From a virus, in the IMG/VR virus record IMGVR_UViG_3300025402_000037, positions 1 through 35,004 of that record: DNA of 35,004 nucleotides. The stretch is one strand, 5' to 3'. Under the pieces are notes generated by a model. The model was given only the letters and a program-made list of their open reading frames with translations. It had not been told where the DNA came from and did no database searches. Below are positions 1-6,035 of this stretch, one piece after another (the first letter of the stretch is position 1; every line of letters starts with the position of its first letter). The translations under genes and the position numbers were made by a program.

Positions 1-213
1 ATATTCTTTCTTCCATTCCTTGCCTTTATCAGATTTAATATATTTTTTATATATTTCCGGCGATCTATTTTTAGTACTATTAGTAGCACAATTAACACAT
101 GCCCAATTGCTGACATACTTTTCTTCTTTACCACATGACTTACATGGCTTACCAATATAAGTCTTCAAGCCATTTGATATCGCAACATCTCTATTATTAT
201 TCTTATTAACCAT
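1..213 (-). CDS. Zinc-ribbon protein, N-terminal part of an HNH/endonuclease VII-like gene (partial)
   Basis: Seventy-one codons are visible from ATG at 213. The reading frame is open to the left edge, so the C-terminus is missing. The protein has a zinc-ribbon pair, C24-x2-C27 and C39-x2-C42, in the context GKPCKSCG and ACVNC, followed by a lysine-rich stretch. Zinc ribbons of this kind are common at the N-terminus of small phage HNH or endonuclease VII-type nucleases. The catalytic half would lie outside the window, so the nuclease assignment is inference. A perfect late-type box lies about 30 bases upstream (241-248), with GGGAG before the start. It could instead be a non-catalytic zinc-binding protein. 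Confidence 0.5.
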   Translation of the reverse strand, partial: MVNKNNNRDVAISNGLKTYIGKPCKSCGKEEKYVSNWACVNCATNSTKNRSPEIYKKYIKSDKGKEWKKEY

Positions 214-240
214 TAGTAACTCCCAAGTGTGTTATTGTTT

Positions 241-248
241 TATTTATA
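241..248 (-). promoter_or_regulatory. Late promoter (TATAAATA)
   Basis: The minus strand reads TATAAATA, a perfect match to the T4 late-promoter box recognised by gp55-type sigma. It lies 28 bases upstream of the ATG at 213, so it most likely starts the transcript of the partial zinc-ribbon gene. The rest of the gap 214-271 shows no gene. Confidence 0.7.
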
Positions 249-271
249 AACATTGGGGTTTTGAGATTAAT

Positions 272-520
272 TCATACGTTGTTTCTACCAATGCGAGAAT
301 AATTTAATTGTGACTTTGTCTTTCTTAAAACACTGTTCTTCTTTGGTGGAACAAAGTTTGTCTGCTGATGTGCAGATTGTAAAACTTCATCACAGTAATC
401 ACGAATTGTTTCAAGACGTAGCTTGTATGTATCTTTAATGTTTGGCTGAGCTGACTTCAACATATTCTCACCAACATCAATAACAACTTGAGGGACTAAA
501 TGTATTCTACTATCATTCAT
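272..520 (-). CDS. Hypothetical protein downstream of gene 55
   Basis: An 82-residue basic protein that I do not recognise. The ATG at 520 is preferred over the TTG one codon upstream, because GGA lies about eight bases before it. The start overlaps the last eight bases of the late sigma factor gene, which indicates translational coupling. The C-terminal third is rich in K, R, N and S (KKNSVLRKTKSQLNYSR), so nucleic-acid or RNA-polymerase contact is possible but unproven. No membrane segment, signal peptide or cysteine pair is visible beyond a single Cys. Co-expression with gene 55 is the only functional hint. Confidence 0.65.
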   Translation of the reverse strand: MNDSRIHLVPQVVIDVGENMLKSAQPNIKDTYKLRLETIRDYCDEVLQSAHQQTNFVPPKKNSVLRKTKSQLNYSRIGRNNV

Positions 521-1139
521 CAATAATATCCACTTCTATATCTAAATCTAATAGAGCTAGAGCATCGGCATCAGCCTTCTTTTCTTTATTCTTACGGAGC
601 TTCTCTGCTTGCTTCTTGTCAAAGGTGTCAACGAGACTCTTCATATACTCATTATCTAGATTGACGTTGACAGACCTGTTATCTTCACCAATGCTTTGTT
701 CAGCCAACATGCCTTCAAAGTAAAAATTCTCTAATGTCTTTTGTTTAATATAAAGGTGCTTCTTTTCTTTGTCGATTCGTCTAATAAAAGCAAACCAAAT
801 AATCTGTGTAAAATATGCAAAAGGATTGTCTGACTTTTCTGGATTGAAATTGTTCAGATAGTTTACACAATTTTCTAACCCATCTGAAATCATTTCATCT
901 CTAAAGGTATAACCAATGAAGTTAGGCTTTAGTGATAATCGAGTAGCAATCTTAAATAGACACTCACCAATGTAAGCAGGTATTCGAGGATCTATCTTAC
1001 CTTCTGCTCTTGCAACTTCAACATCACGTTTGTGTTGTAGGATGGCTGTGTAGAATTTCTTGTTGTCGATGTAATGTTTATTTGGTGCACGAGACTTATC
1101 TTTAATTTGTGGTTTAATAGTTTTAACAGGTCCACTCAT
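513..1139 (-). CDS. 55: Late-transcription sigma factor gp55
   Basis: A 208-residue protein matching T4-like gp55, the minimal sigma factor that directs host RNA polymerase to TATAAATA late promoters together with gp33 and the gp45 clamp. Recognisable family stretches are NKHYIDNKKFYTAI near the N-terminus and the sigma region 2-like core with NCVNYLNNFNP, NPFAYFTQIIWFAFIRRI and KKHLYIKQ. T4 gp55 is 185 residues, so the length fits. The C-terminus is acidic after a lysine-rich linker. The start ATG at 1139 has AAGGA seven bases upstream. A sigma70-like promoter (1180-1208) just upstream lets the gene be read early by host polymerase, before the late boxes in this window can be used. Confidence 0.93.
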   Translation of the reverse strand: MSGPVKTIKPQIKDKSRAPNKHYIDNKKFYTAILQHKRDVEVARAEGKIDPRIPAYIGECLFKIATRLSLKPNFIGYTFRDEMISDGLENCVNYLNNFNPEKSDNPFAYFTQIIWFAFIRRIDKEKKHLYIKQKTLENFYFEGMLAEQSIGEDNRSVNVNLDNEYMKSLVDTFDKKQAEKLRKNKEKKADADALALLDLDIEVDIIDE

Positions 1140-1179
1140 AATTATTCCTTTAATAGTATTAAATTAATTAATAATTATT

Positions 1180-1208
1180 ATTATAGTTGATTTATTAAAT
1201 TAATGCAA
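1180..1208 (-). promoter_or_regulatory. Sigma70-like promoter for gene 55
   Basis: On the minus strand, -35 TTGCAT (1203-1208) and -10 TATAAT (1180-1185) are separated by exactly 17 bases. The -10 is directly followed by AATAAT, as in the two divergent promoters near 5.1-5.3 kb. It overlaps the stop codon of the upstream 113-residue gene and lies about 40 bases before the gene 55 start. Confidence 0.7.
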
Positions 1209-1541
1209 CGATTTATTTACAATCTTTTCCATTGGAGAATCTTCTTCTTGCTCATCACCATCTTCTAGTTTAAACACTAGCTTCTGGTTTTTGTATAGAT
1301 CAACCATGTCATTGTAATATTTTTTAATTTCATCATTTACTGTCGCAACACTGACAATATTACTTGTCTTGAATACGACGACACCACCATTAGCAAATGG
1401 CATGTACTGGAATGTATACACATTAGGAGTATCCTTCATTAGAGCCAAAGGATATTCAACAGTGAGATAGTCAGTTTCTTCTTTGAGGATGTTAGCAATT
1501 AGAGGAGGACTACCAGGCACTGTGAAAAGCACAATCTTCAT
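1200..1541 (-). CDS. Conserved small T4-like phage protein between uvsW and 55
   Basis: A 113-residue protein. The sequence is beta-rich (IANILKEETDYLTVEYP, YTFQYMPFANGGVVVFKTSNIVSV), followed by a helical stretch and an acidic tail (EDGDEQEEDS). The beta pattern resembles a small barrel of the Sm-like kind, but this is a reading of the pattern and not a family match. A gene of this size and character commonly sits between uvsW and 55 in marine T4-like phages. The start at 1541 has GGAG nine bases upstream, and the gap to the uvsW stop is three bases, so it is co-transcribed with uvsW. Function unknown. Confidence 0.75.
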   Translation of the reverse strand: MKIVLFTVPGSPPLIANILKEETDYLTVEYPLALMKDTPNVYTFQYMPFANGGVVVFKTSNIVSVATVNDEIKKYYNDMVDLYKNQKLVFKLEDGDEQEEDSPMEKIVNKSLH

Positions 1542-1544
1542 TAT

Positions 1545-2978
1545 TTAAAGCTCCATATTGAAGATCCGATACTCGAAACCTTCGTCATTGTAAATATTTA
1601 GTCTCTCTGTAAAATGCTGTAGTGTGAAGTTCATTGTTGATCCTGACTTTAGATCATCAGCAATATCATACAATGTCATTTCAAACTTGTCATCCCCGAT
1701 GCGTAATCCACGACCGATAGACTGTAGTACTCGAACACGAGACTTAGAAGGAGAAGCAAGGACAACAGAATGAAGGTTTCGTATGTTGATTCCTGTAGAA
1801 AACGTGCCATAGCTTGCCACAATAATAGCATCGGATTCTGTCTCAACAATTCCTCTAATTCTCTCTCTGTCATTGCCTTCTACTCCTCCGTGTACAAAAA
1901 ATATCTTTCGGTCAGTATCTTTGGCAGACAGCATATCATATAACATTTTGCCATGCTTGTCTACATATTGAAATAAAATAAGAGAGTTTCCTTTTAAGGA
2001 AAGAGCAAGGTTGCGAATGAATTTATTTCTCTTCTCCAACCGTACAAGGAAGTCCATTTCATCTTGGTATGTGAATTTCTTTGCCAGCTTTCTGGATTCA
2101 GCATCGTGCTGAAGAATCAACGCTTTGATTTTTAGGTTAGCAACATGACCTTGTTCCATTAACTCGGTAGTTGTTGTCACCTGCTTTACAGGACCAAATA
2201 AACCTTCAAGAGTCATCTTGTTTGTAAGAGAACCATCAAGCGTTCCTGTGAACCCAAAACGGTATTTGCACGTCTCCAGCTTTTCCATTATTGATTTGAG
2301 AGACATTGCTTTGAATAGATGGACTTCGTCCCCTATCACACAACCAAATTGTCTAAACCAATCCTTTGGCATCTTGTAGATTGATTGCCATGTGCTGATT
2401 ACAATTTCTTCAGTAGATGTCTTATCGACACCTGCTGTAATGCTATGGATCTTTAATTTGTCTGAGGTGTAGCTATCAAAGTCTTGCTTCATCTGTATGA
2501 CGAGAGATACAGTTGGCACAATGACCAATGTTCTCATTCCCATCTTATTATAAAAACGGGATAGCATAAAGATTATGAAACTTTTACCAGAAGCAGTAGG
2601 AGAAAGGAATACGCCTCTTTCTCTTTTAATAGCTCTTTCGAAAGCTGCTAGTTGATAATCTCTTGGCTGCTTGGTTAATTTAAATTCGTCAAGCTCATAA
2701 TCATATTTTTCAGGAACAAGAGCATTATCTATTTCAACATCGTAGTTTCTAGTACCAGCAAACTCTACAATGTTCTTGACGAGACCTGTGTATGTAAGGC
2801 CTGTCATTGTATTATACAATCTTACTTTGCCATCCCAAAATTTATTTTTAACAGCCGGCATGAATTTGGCGCCAGGCACCTCAAACGTAAAGTAGTCTGA
2901 TATCTCTTGGGAAGTCGAAGGTTCTGCCTCTATTCGTAAATAGGTTTCATTGACCTTCTTTAAATATATATCAGGCAC
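1545..2978 (-). CDS. uvsW: UvsW RNA-DNA / DNA helicase
   Basis: A 477-residue superfamily 2 helicase (T4 UvsW is about 500). UvsW unwinds R-loops, reverses forks and drives branch migration, switching replication from origin-dependent to recombination-dependent mode. Visible motifs are Walker A SPTASGKS (126-133), the DEVH box (217-220), motif III GFTGTL (242-247) and, near the C-terminus, motif VI QSIGRGLRIGDDK. The N-terminal 100 residues, with KFWDGKVRLYN, match the small DNA-binding domain of the family. The start is GTG at 2978, overlapping the uvsY stop by eight bases. An ATG 39 codons downstream is possible but would cut off the N-terminal domain. Confidence 0.94.
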   Translation of the reverse strand: MPDIYLKKVNETYLRIEAEPSTSQEISDYFTFEVPGAKFMPAVKNKFWDGKVRLYNTMTGLTYTGLVKNIVEFAGTRNYDVEIDNALVPEKYDYELDEFKLTKQPRDYQLAAFERAIKRERGVFLSPTASGKSFIIFMLSRFYNKMGMRTLVIVPTVSLVIQMKQDFDSYTSDKLKIHSITAGVDKTSTEEIVISTWQSIYKMPKDWFRQFGCVIGDEVHLFKAMSLKSIMEKLETCKYRFGFTGTLDGSLTNKMTLEGLFGPVKQVTTTTELMEQGHVANLKIKALILQHDAESRKLAKKFTYQDEMDFLVRLEKRNKFIRNLALSLKGNSLILFQYVDKHGKMLYDMLSAKDTDRKIFFVHGGVEGNDRERIRGIVETESDAIIVASYGTFSTGINIRNLHSVVLASPSKSRVRVLQSIGRGLRIGDDKFEMTLYDIADDLKSGSTMNFTLQHFTERLNIYNDEGFEYRIFNMEL

Positions 2979-3405
2979 CTACTTTAAATTTTTCAAAATC
3001 GATTGCATTTTTAATTAAATAGCCTCTGTTGGTTATTGCTCTAATGATTGACTCCAATGAATCAACCTTTTCTTGTTGCATAGAAATCTTTAGATTTAAT
3101 TTGATAATATCTTGGTCTGCATCCAGATGCATAGGAAGATCAGACTTCAATACGTTTAACCTAAATGGCTCCCAGCCATTTGCCTTGAGGTCTTCTTCAG
3201 GCATCACACCCCTGTAGTAGTCGTGCTTTTCCTTGACCAATCCCTTACGCTCTTCTTCTAACCGACGAAGTAGCAATCGCTCTTCAGAAAACACTCTCAA
3301 ATATTTGCTGTGTAATTTTGGAAGCTTTAGACTCTCTTCACCTAGTTCAAACTTATTCACCTGGCAGTCTTCTGCCCACATATCTAGAATTTCATCAAGC
3401 TTCAT
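2971..3405 (-). CDS. uvsY: UvsY recombination mediator
   Basis: A 144-residue protein (T4 UvsY is 137). UvsY loads UvsX recombinase on gp32-covered single-stranded DNA. The protein opens with the typical MKLDEILDMWAEDC helix. It continues with conserved KLPKLHSKYL and LVKEKHDYYRG, a GWEPFRLNVLKSDL-type central region and long charged helices at the C-terminus that would form the oligomer. The start ATG at 3405 has AAGG six bases upstream. The stop overlaps the uvsW start, keeping the usual uvsY-uvsW pairing. UvsX itself is not in the window. Confidence 0.93.
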   Translation of the reverse strand: MKLDEILDMWAEDCQVNKFELGEESLKLPKLHSKYLRVFSEERLLLRRLEEERKGLVKEKHDYYRGVMPEEDLKANGWEPFRLNVLKSDLPMHLDADQDIIKLNLKISMQQEKVDSLESIIRAITNRGYLIKNAIDFEKFKVGA

Positions 3406-3413
3406 AATATACC

Positions 3414-3932
3414 TTAAATTTTGGACACCGTAAATATTCTGTATTTAAATTCTACGGTTGCCGTTATGTAATTAACATCAGTATCAGTCACTCTAAATTC
3501 AACGTCACTTAATGAAATTGGATAAAGATCTTGGAAGGTAACTTGGATGTTTGGAACCATGGCACTTGTCAAGATTGTTAACTCTGCATCCGAGTAAATG
3601 CTTGTCTTTGTGCCAGAGTCACTAGCAGATAAAGTTTTATATTGGCTAAAGCTATCAGGAAATCCCAATGCAATTATCCAATTGTAAATCTCAAAATAGC
3701 CAGAAAAGTCTTCGTCCATTCTAAAGGTCACATTGAATGACCCCATGTCTAATTTATTACCAGCAATTTCAAGATTCTTAAATGGAGTTGGGAAATCCAC
3801 AAATCCAAGAGAGATTGAAGGTAAGTTAGCTTCAGTGACAAAGAAGTTAACGCTAGGGGACCTGCTCAATGAGAACTGGAACCCTAGCGGTGAAAGAAAG
3901 TTGATATTAGCTGGTTGTGTTAGTAGTGCCAT
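3414..3932 (-). CDS. Tail-tube-like structural protein (gp19-like fold; gene 3 position)
   Basis: A 172-residue protein. Its pattern parallels the tail tube protein of this same window (17152-17703). Both have an N-terminal beta region with ANLPSISLG against TAQLPASTLG, then LEIAGNKL..FNVTFRMDEDF against LKLAGDRKFDPWTVTIINDEDF, and a C-terminal strand with a pre-proline turn (FQDLYPISLSDVEF against FNGIFPETITPIDL). A tube-like baseplate or tube-terminus role is therefore likely. Genes at this position between 23 and uvsY in marine T4-like phages are sometimes labelled gene 3 (tail completion). I cannot decide between a gp3 role and another tube-like role. A weak late box lies upstream at 3951-3958. 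Confidence 0.75.
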   Translation of the reverse strand: MALLTQPANINFLSPLGFQFSLSRSPSVNFFVTEANLPSISLGFVDFPTPFKNLEIAGNKLDMGSFNVTFRMDEDFSGYFEIYNWIIALGFPDSFSQYKTLSASDSGTKTSIYSDAELTILTSAMVPNIQVTFQDLYPISLSDVEFRVTDTDVNYITATVEFKYRIFTVSKI

Positions 3933-3950
3933 GATAATACTCCATATCGA

Positions 3951-3958
3951 GTATTTAT
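3951..3958 (-). promoter_or_regulatory. Probable late promoter (GATAAATA)
   Basis: The minus strand reads GATAAATA, one mismatch from the T4 late box. It starts 19 bases before the ATG at 3932, leaving a very short leader in which GGAG of TATGGAGTATT is the RBS. This fits late expression of a virion protein. Confidence 0.45.
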
Positions 3959-3964
3959 CTCAAC

Positions 3965-4177
3965 TCAACCCTTCTTATTGGAGTTGGTGCTAGGAGCACT
4001 ACGTACAATCGAAGTCAGAACAACCATTGCAAACCACGTTTCAAAATTATACGGAATGTTGAGGATAGGGAAGAGAGTGTTAAGAGCCCAGATAGAAAGA
4101 TATGGACCAAGAACAAGAACCATAAAAAGAAAGGCAACGATGCCAAACAAACCAAAGTTTTTGAGTGACGTAAGCAT
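3965..4177 (-). CDS. Small two-helix membrane protein
   Basis: A 70-residue protein with two hydrophobic segments, about residues 9-30 (LFGIVAFLFMVLVLGPYLSI) and 47-60 (WFAMVVLTSIV), with the aromatic NIPYNFETWF stretch between them and a basic, polar tail. Small proteins with this layout recur in T4-like marine phages. Function is not known to me; a holin or inner-membrane role is conceivable but unsupported. The start ATG at 4177 has GGAG eight bases upstream, and the gap to the preceding gene is two bases, so it belongs to the short-gene operon that starts at the 5135-5163 promoter. Confidence 0.7.
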   Translation of the reverse strand: MLTSLKNFGLFGIVAFLFMVLVLGPYLSIWALNTLFPILNIPYNFETWFAMVVLTSIVRSAPSTNSNKKG

Positions 4178-4179
4178 TT

Positions 4180-4383
4180 TTAAATCTCCGATACGAGGTA
4201 AACTTCTTTGTGTGATTGGAGTAGATCCTTTAAAGATGGGCCACGCAGGCCACCTACTTTAAGGTCATTTGTCTTAGAGGAATCGACAACCACTTCAGCA
4301 AAACCTTGTTCATAGACAATTCGTTTGCCAAAATAATTGAAGTCATTGTAGTTACGAAGGTCGAGAGGTATTAGAATTTTCAT
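4180..4383 (-). CDS. Hypothetical protein
   Basis: A 67-residue soluble protein of unknown function. It reads as alternating short strands and helices (MKILIPLDLRNYNDFNYFG, FAEVVVDSS), with no cysteines, membrane segment or recognised motif. It lies between two coupled genes with gaps of one to two bases. The RBS is weak (GAAGAA about nine bases before the ATG), so translation probably depends on coupling to the upstream 135-residue gene. Confidence 0.6.
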   Translation of the reverse strand: MKILIPLDLRNYNDFNYFGKRIVYEQGFAEVVVDSSKTNDLKVGGLRGPSLKDLLQSHKEVYLVSEI

Positions 4384-4384
4384 T

Positions 4385-4792
4385 CTAGAATTCTTCTTCT
4401 AAAGCATTATCAGATTCTTCGTACGATTCAACAAACTCATCATACACAGGATCTGTATCAATGACAACAGCTCCAAAGTGAAGGAGAGCACCATCTTTAT
4501 AGACCTGGAAGTCTGAGCCATAATCAAACGTGCGACCTGCGCAGCTTTCCAACGATTCGTTGCACTGCAAAATACCAATCGTGCCAGAGTCAACCCAGTA
4601 CTGATTGCCATTGAGATCAGGATAGCTACCATCTCCGTATGCTGTACGGAAGATTATATAACTGCGGCCAGAACGAAGCGTGTGGATCTTACCATCGATG
4701 TGATCAATCATTTCTTCCCAGATTTCATCATCATGATAACAAAGATCACCAATCAAATAACGGCCAGCAGGAAGAGTAACGATGTTTGTCAT
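4385..4792 (-). CDS. Hypothetical acidic beta-rich phage protein
   Basis: A 135-residue protein starting MTNIVTLPAGRYLIGDLCY. The N-terminal LPAGRYLIGDLCY motif followed by a large beta-rich body (SYIIFRTAYGDGSYPD, YWVDSGTIGIL, FQVYKDGALLHFGAVVIDTDP) and an acidic tail is a pattern I associate with a widespread family of uncharacterised phage and bacterial proteins. The ATG at 4792 is preferred to the TTG at 4798 because AAGG lies seven bases before the ATG. The start overlaps the stop of a 32-codon ORF upstream by a few bases. Function unknown. Confidence 0.7.
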   Translation of the reverse strand: MTNIVTLPAGRYLIGDLCYHDDEIWEEMIDHIDGKIHTLRSGRSYIIFRTAYGDGSYPDLNGNQYWVDSGTIGILQCNESLESCAGRTFDYGSDFQVYKDGALLHFGAVVIDTDPVYDEFVESYEESDNALEEEF

Positions 4793-4794
4793 GT

Positions 4795-4893
4795 TCAAGC
4801 CTTATCGAAAAAAAACTCATATACAGCACATAGTGCCAACATACCAAAACCAAGTTCAATCCAAGGCGCATAAGCCATAATCACAGTGGTCAT
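4795..4893 (-). CDS. 32-residue membrane peptide
   Basis: A short ORF with strong local support. ATG at 4893 has AAGGA seven bases upstream (inside the end of the preceding gene). The stop sits three bases before the next ATG, and the product has one hydrophobic segment (IELGFGMLALCAVYEFFF) followed by DKA. It fills an otherwise empty 100-base gap in a tightly packed operon. A small membrane regulator or a coupling leader are both possible. No family recognised. Confidence 0.5.
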   Translation of the reverse strand: MTTVIMAYAPWIELGFGMLALCAVYEFFFDKA

Positions 4894-4894
4894 G

Positions 4895-5107
4895 TTAGAT
4901 TCCTTTATGACGTGCGTTATAATCATCTACTTCTGCTTTTATAGCATTGTACATATCAGTATCAAGCTGGTCAGCATAGCTGCGGAGCTGAGTGACGATG
5001 TCTAGGATCTCATTCTCGAGACCAAGACGAGTAACATCGCGGCGGCGGGCATATTCAACGACCTCTAAAAGACGATCGGCGAAGGTAACAGCATCATTGA
5101 CGTTCAT
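4895..5107 (-). CDS. Hypothetical helical protein, first gene of the leftward small-gene operon
   Basis: A 70-residue, mostly helical protein (AVTFADRLLEVVEYARRRD, ENEILDIVTQLRSYADQL), with no recognised family. The start is ATG at 5107, preceded by GGAGAG eight bases upstream. A 26-codon N-terminal extension is open but would run through the mapped -10 and -35, so it is rejected. The promoter, leader and RBS are a near copy, in inverted orientation, of those of the divergent metallopeptidase gene, so the two genes are likely expressed at the same time. Confidence 0.65.
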   Translation of the reverse strand: MNVNDAVTFADRLLEVVEYARRRDVTRLGLENEILDIVTQLRSYADQLDTDMYNAIKAEVDDYNARHKGI

Positions 5108-5134
5108 TTGTATCTCTCCATTGCTCATATTATT

Positions 5135-5163
5135 AATATAGGGCATTCTGAATAAAAAAGCAA
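5135..5163 (-). promoter_or_regulatory. Sigma70-like promoter, leftward
   Basis: Minus strand: -35 TTGCTT (5158-5163), 17-base spacer, -10 TATATT (5135-5140), followed by AATAATAT. The transcript would start near 5128 and carry a short leader ending in AATGGAGAGATACAA before the ATG at 5107. The layout and sequence mirror the rightward promoter at 5266-5294. Confidence 0.7.
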
Positions 5164-5193
5164 CAAAATAATTTAAAATAATCATAAAATGTG

Positions 5194-5210
5194 CCCTTGA
5201 TATTACAGGG
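5194..5210 (-). promoter_or_regulatory. 17-bp dyad element upstream of the leftward promoter (putative operator)
   Basis: Read leftward, the site is CCCTGTAATATCAAGGG, with dyad ends CCCT-N9-AGGG. It lies 30 bases upstream of the leftward -35. A second copy with the same orientation relative to its own promoter is at 5229-5245. On the plus strand it is followed by seven T, but the stem is only four pairs, so a terminator is less likely than a protein-binding site. Confidence 0.45.
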
Positions 5211-5228
5211 TTTTTTTATTTTAATTTT

Positions 5229-5245
5229 CCCTGTGTTTTCAAGGG
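5229..5245 (+). promoter_or_regulatory. 17-bp dyad element upstream of the rightward promoter (putative operator)
   Basis: The plus strand reads CCCTGTGTTTTCAAGGG, again CCCT-N9-AGGG and matching the 5194-5210 site at 14 of 17 positions when that site is read leftward. It lies 20 bases upstream of the rightward -35, ten bases (about one helical turn) closer than its partner. The position upstream of -35 suits an activator or an UP-like element better than a blocking repressor. Confidence 0.45.
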
Positions 5246-5265
5246 GTGATTTTTTAATAAAATCG

Positions 5266-5294
5266 TTGCCTTTTTATCCGTCTTGTCCTATTAT
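5266..5294 (+). promoter_or_regulatory. Sigma70-like promoter, rightward
   Basis: -35 TTGCCT (5266-5271), 17-base spacer, -10 TATTAT (5289-5294), followed by AATAATAT. It drives the ten-gene plus-strand cluster. The leader carries AATGGAGAGATAGAA before the ATG at 5322, nearly identical to the leader of the divergent gene. The gap 5108-5321 holds only this double control region. Confidence 0.72.
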
Positions 5295-5321
5295 AATAAT
5301 ATAAGGAATGGAGAGATAGAA

Positions 5322-5831
5322 ATGAATTTGATCACTAAAGGCAATGTTGAAACGACTCATCAAGCGTTTTATGTCGATAAGAAGCATAAAGCCAAAACCA
5401 AGAATCGTGTTGAGATTGCTTCGAAGTTGATTCCATTTTTGAAAACCAAGTTGAATTTTGCTTCTGACGTGAAGATCATTATTTCTTTCATCAAAGCAAA
5501 GAACACAGCTGGGATGTACCAGCCCACTTTTAAATATGCCACAATCGATCCTCGCATGGGGACAATCGAGCAGTTCATCGATTGCCTCTGCCATGAGTTG
5601 GTTCATGCAGAACAGTATCACACTGGCATGCTTAGCACCGTATTTGATTGCAATGAAGGCACCAAGTTTGTTTGGAACAAAGGCCAACCTAAAGGTCTTC
5701 CATACAGCCATGCCAAGTACTTGGCACTCCCTTGGGAAGTTGATGCTCGTACGCGTGCAAAAGAGCTTGTCAAGGAAATCCAGGAATCTGGAATCCTTGG
5801 CACCACCTATCTGAAACAGATGTACATTTAA
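5322..5831 (+). CDS. Putative zinc metallopeptidase (SprT-like / HExxH)
   Basis: A 169-residue protein with the zinc-peptidase motif HELVH (91-95) in the context DCLCHELVHAEQYH. A downstream glutamate in LPWEVDARTRAKEL (E139) would be the third zinc ligand or part of the usual second motif. The layout, a small alpha/beta N-terminal half and then HExxH in a helix, matches SprT-like and other small phage metallopeptidase-like proteins. The substrate is unknown. The start at 5322 is set by GGAGAG nine bases upstream; a 13-codon extension would overlap the -10. It is the first gene of the plus-strand cluster. A non-proteolytic zinc protein is possible. Confidence 0.7.
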   Translation: MNLITKGNVETTHQAFYVDKKHKAKTKNRVEIASKLIPFLKTKLNFASDVKIIISFIKAKNTAGMYQPTFKYATIDPRMGTIEQFIDCLCHELVHAEQYHTGMLSTVFDCNEGTKFVWNKGQPKGLPYSHAKYLALPWEVDARTRAKELVKEIQESGILGTTYLKQMYI

Positions 5832-5846
5832 TTTAAGGAAAGCAAT

Positions 5847-6035
5847 ATGACTTACGTTTTTGTGCTTACAATGTCGATGCTCGTTTCTGGAACAGAGCCT
5901 TCCAAGATTACAGTGGAAACGCCTATGAAGGACAAAGCTGCATGTGAGATCGTCCTGCAGAATTTTAAAACCACGTTTGCTACTCAAACTGGAATCCCTT
6001 CCCTTCCTACAATGGAATGCAAGAAAAAGCCATGA
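5847..6035 (+). CDS. Hypothetical small protein, possibly exported
   Basis: A 62-residue protein with a hydrophobic N-terminus (MTYVFVLTMSMLVSG) that could act as a weak signal peptide or membrane anchor. The rest is polar with two cysteines (residues 33 and 58) that could pair in the periplasm. The leader lacks the basic residues expected of a strong signal peptide, so export is uncertain. AAGGAA lies about six bases before the ATG. The end overlaps the next gene by ATGA, a sign of coupled translation. Confidence 0.55.
   Translation: MTYVFVLTMSMLVSGTEPSKITVETPMKDKAACEIVLQNFKTTFATQTGIPSLPTMECKKKP

Noticed and set aside
5108-5185. N-terminal extension (26 codons) of the 70-residue gene at 4895-5107
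   Set aside because: It would run through the -10 and -35 of the gene's own promoter; the internal ATG has a strong RBS.
5194-5217. Terminator formed by CCCTTGATATTACAGGG and seven T
   Set aside because: The stem has only four paired bases. The element is repeated on the other side without a T run, so a binding site is more likely.
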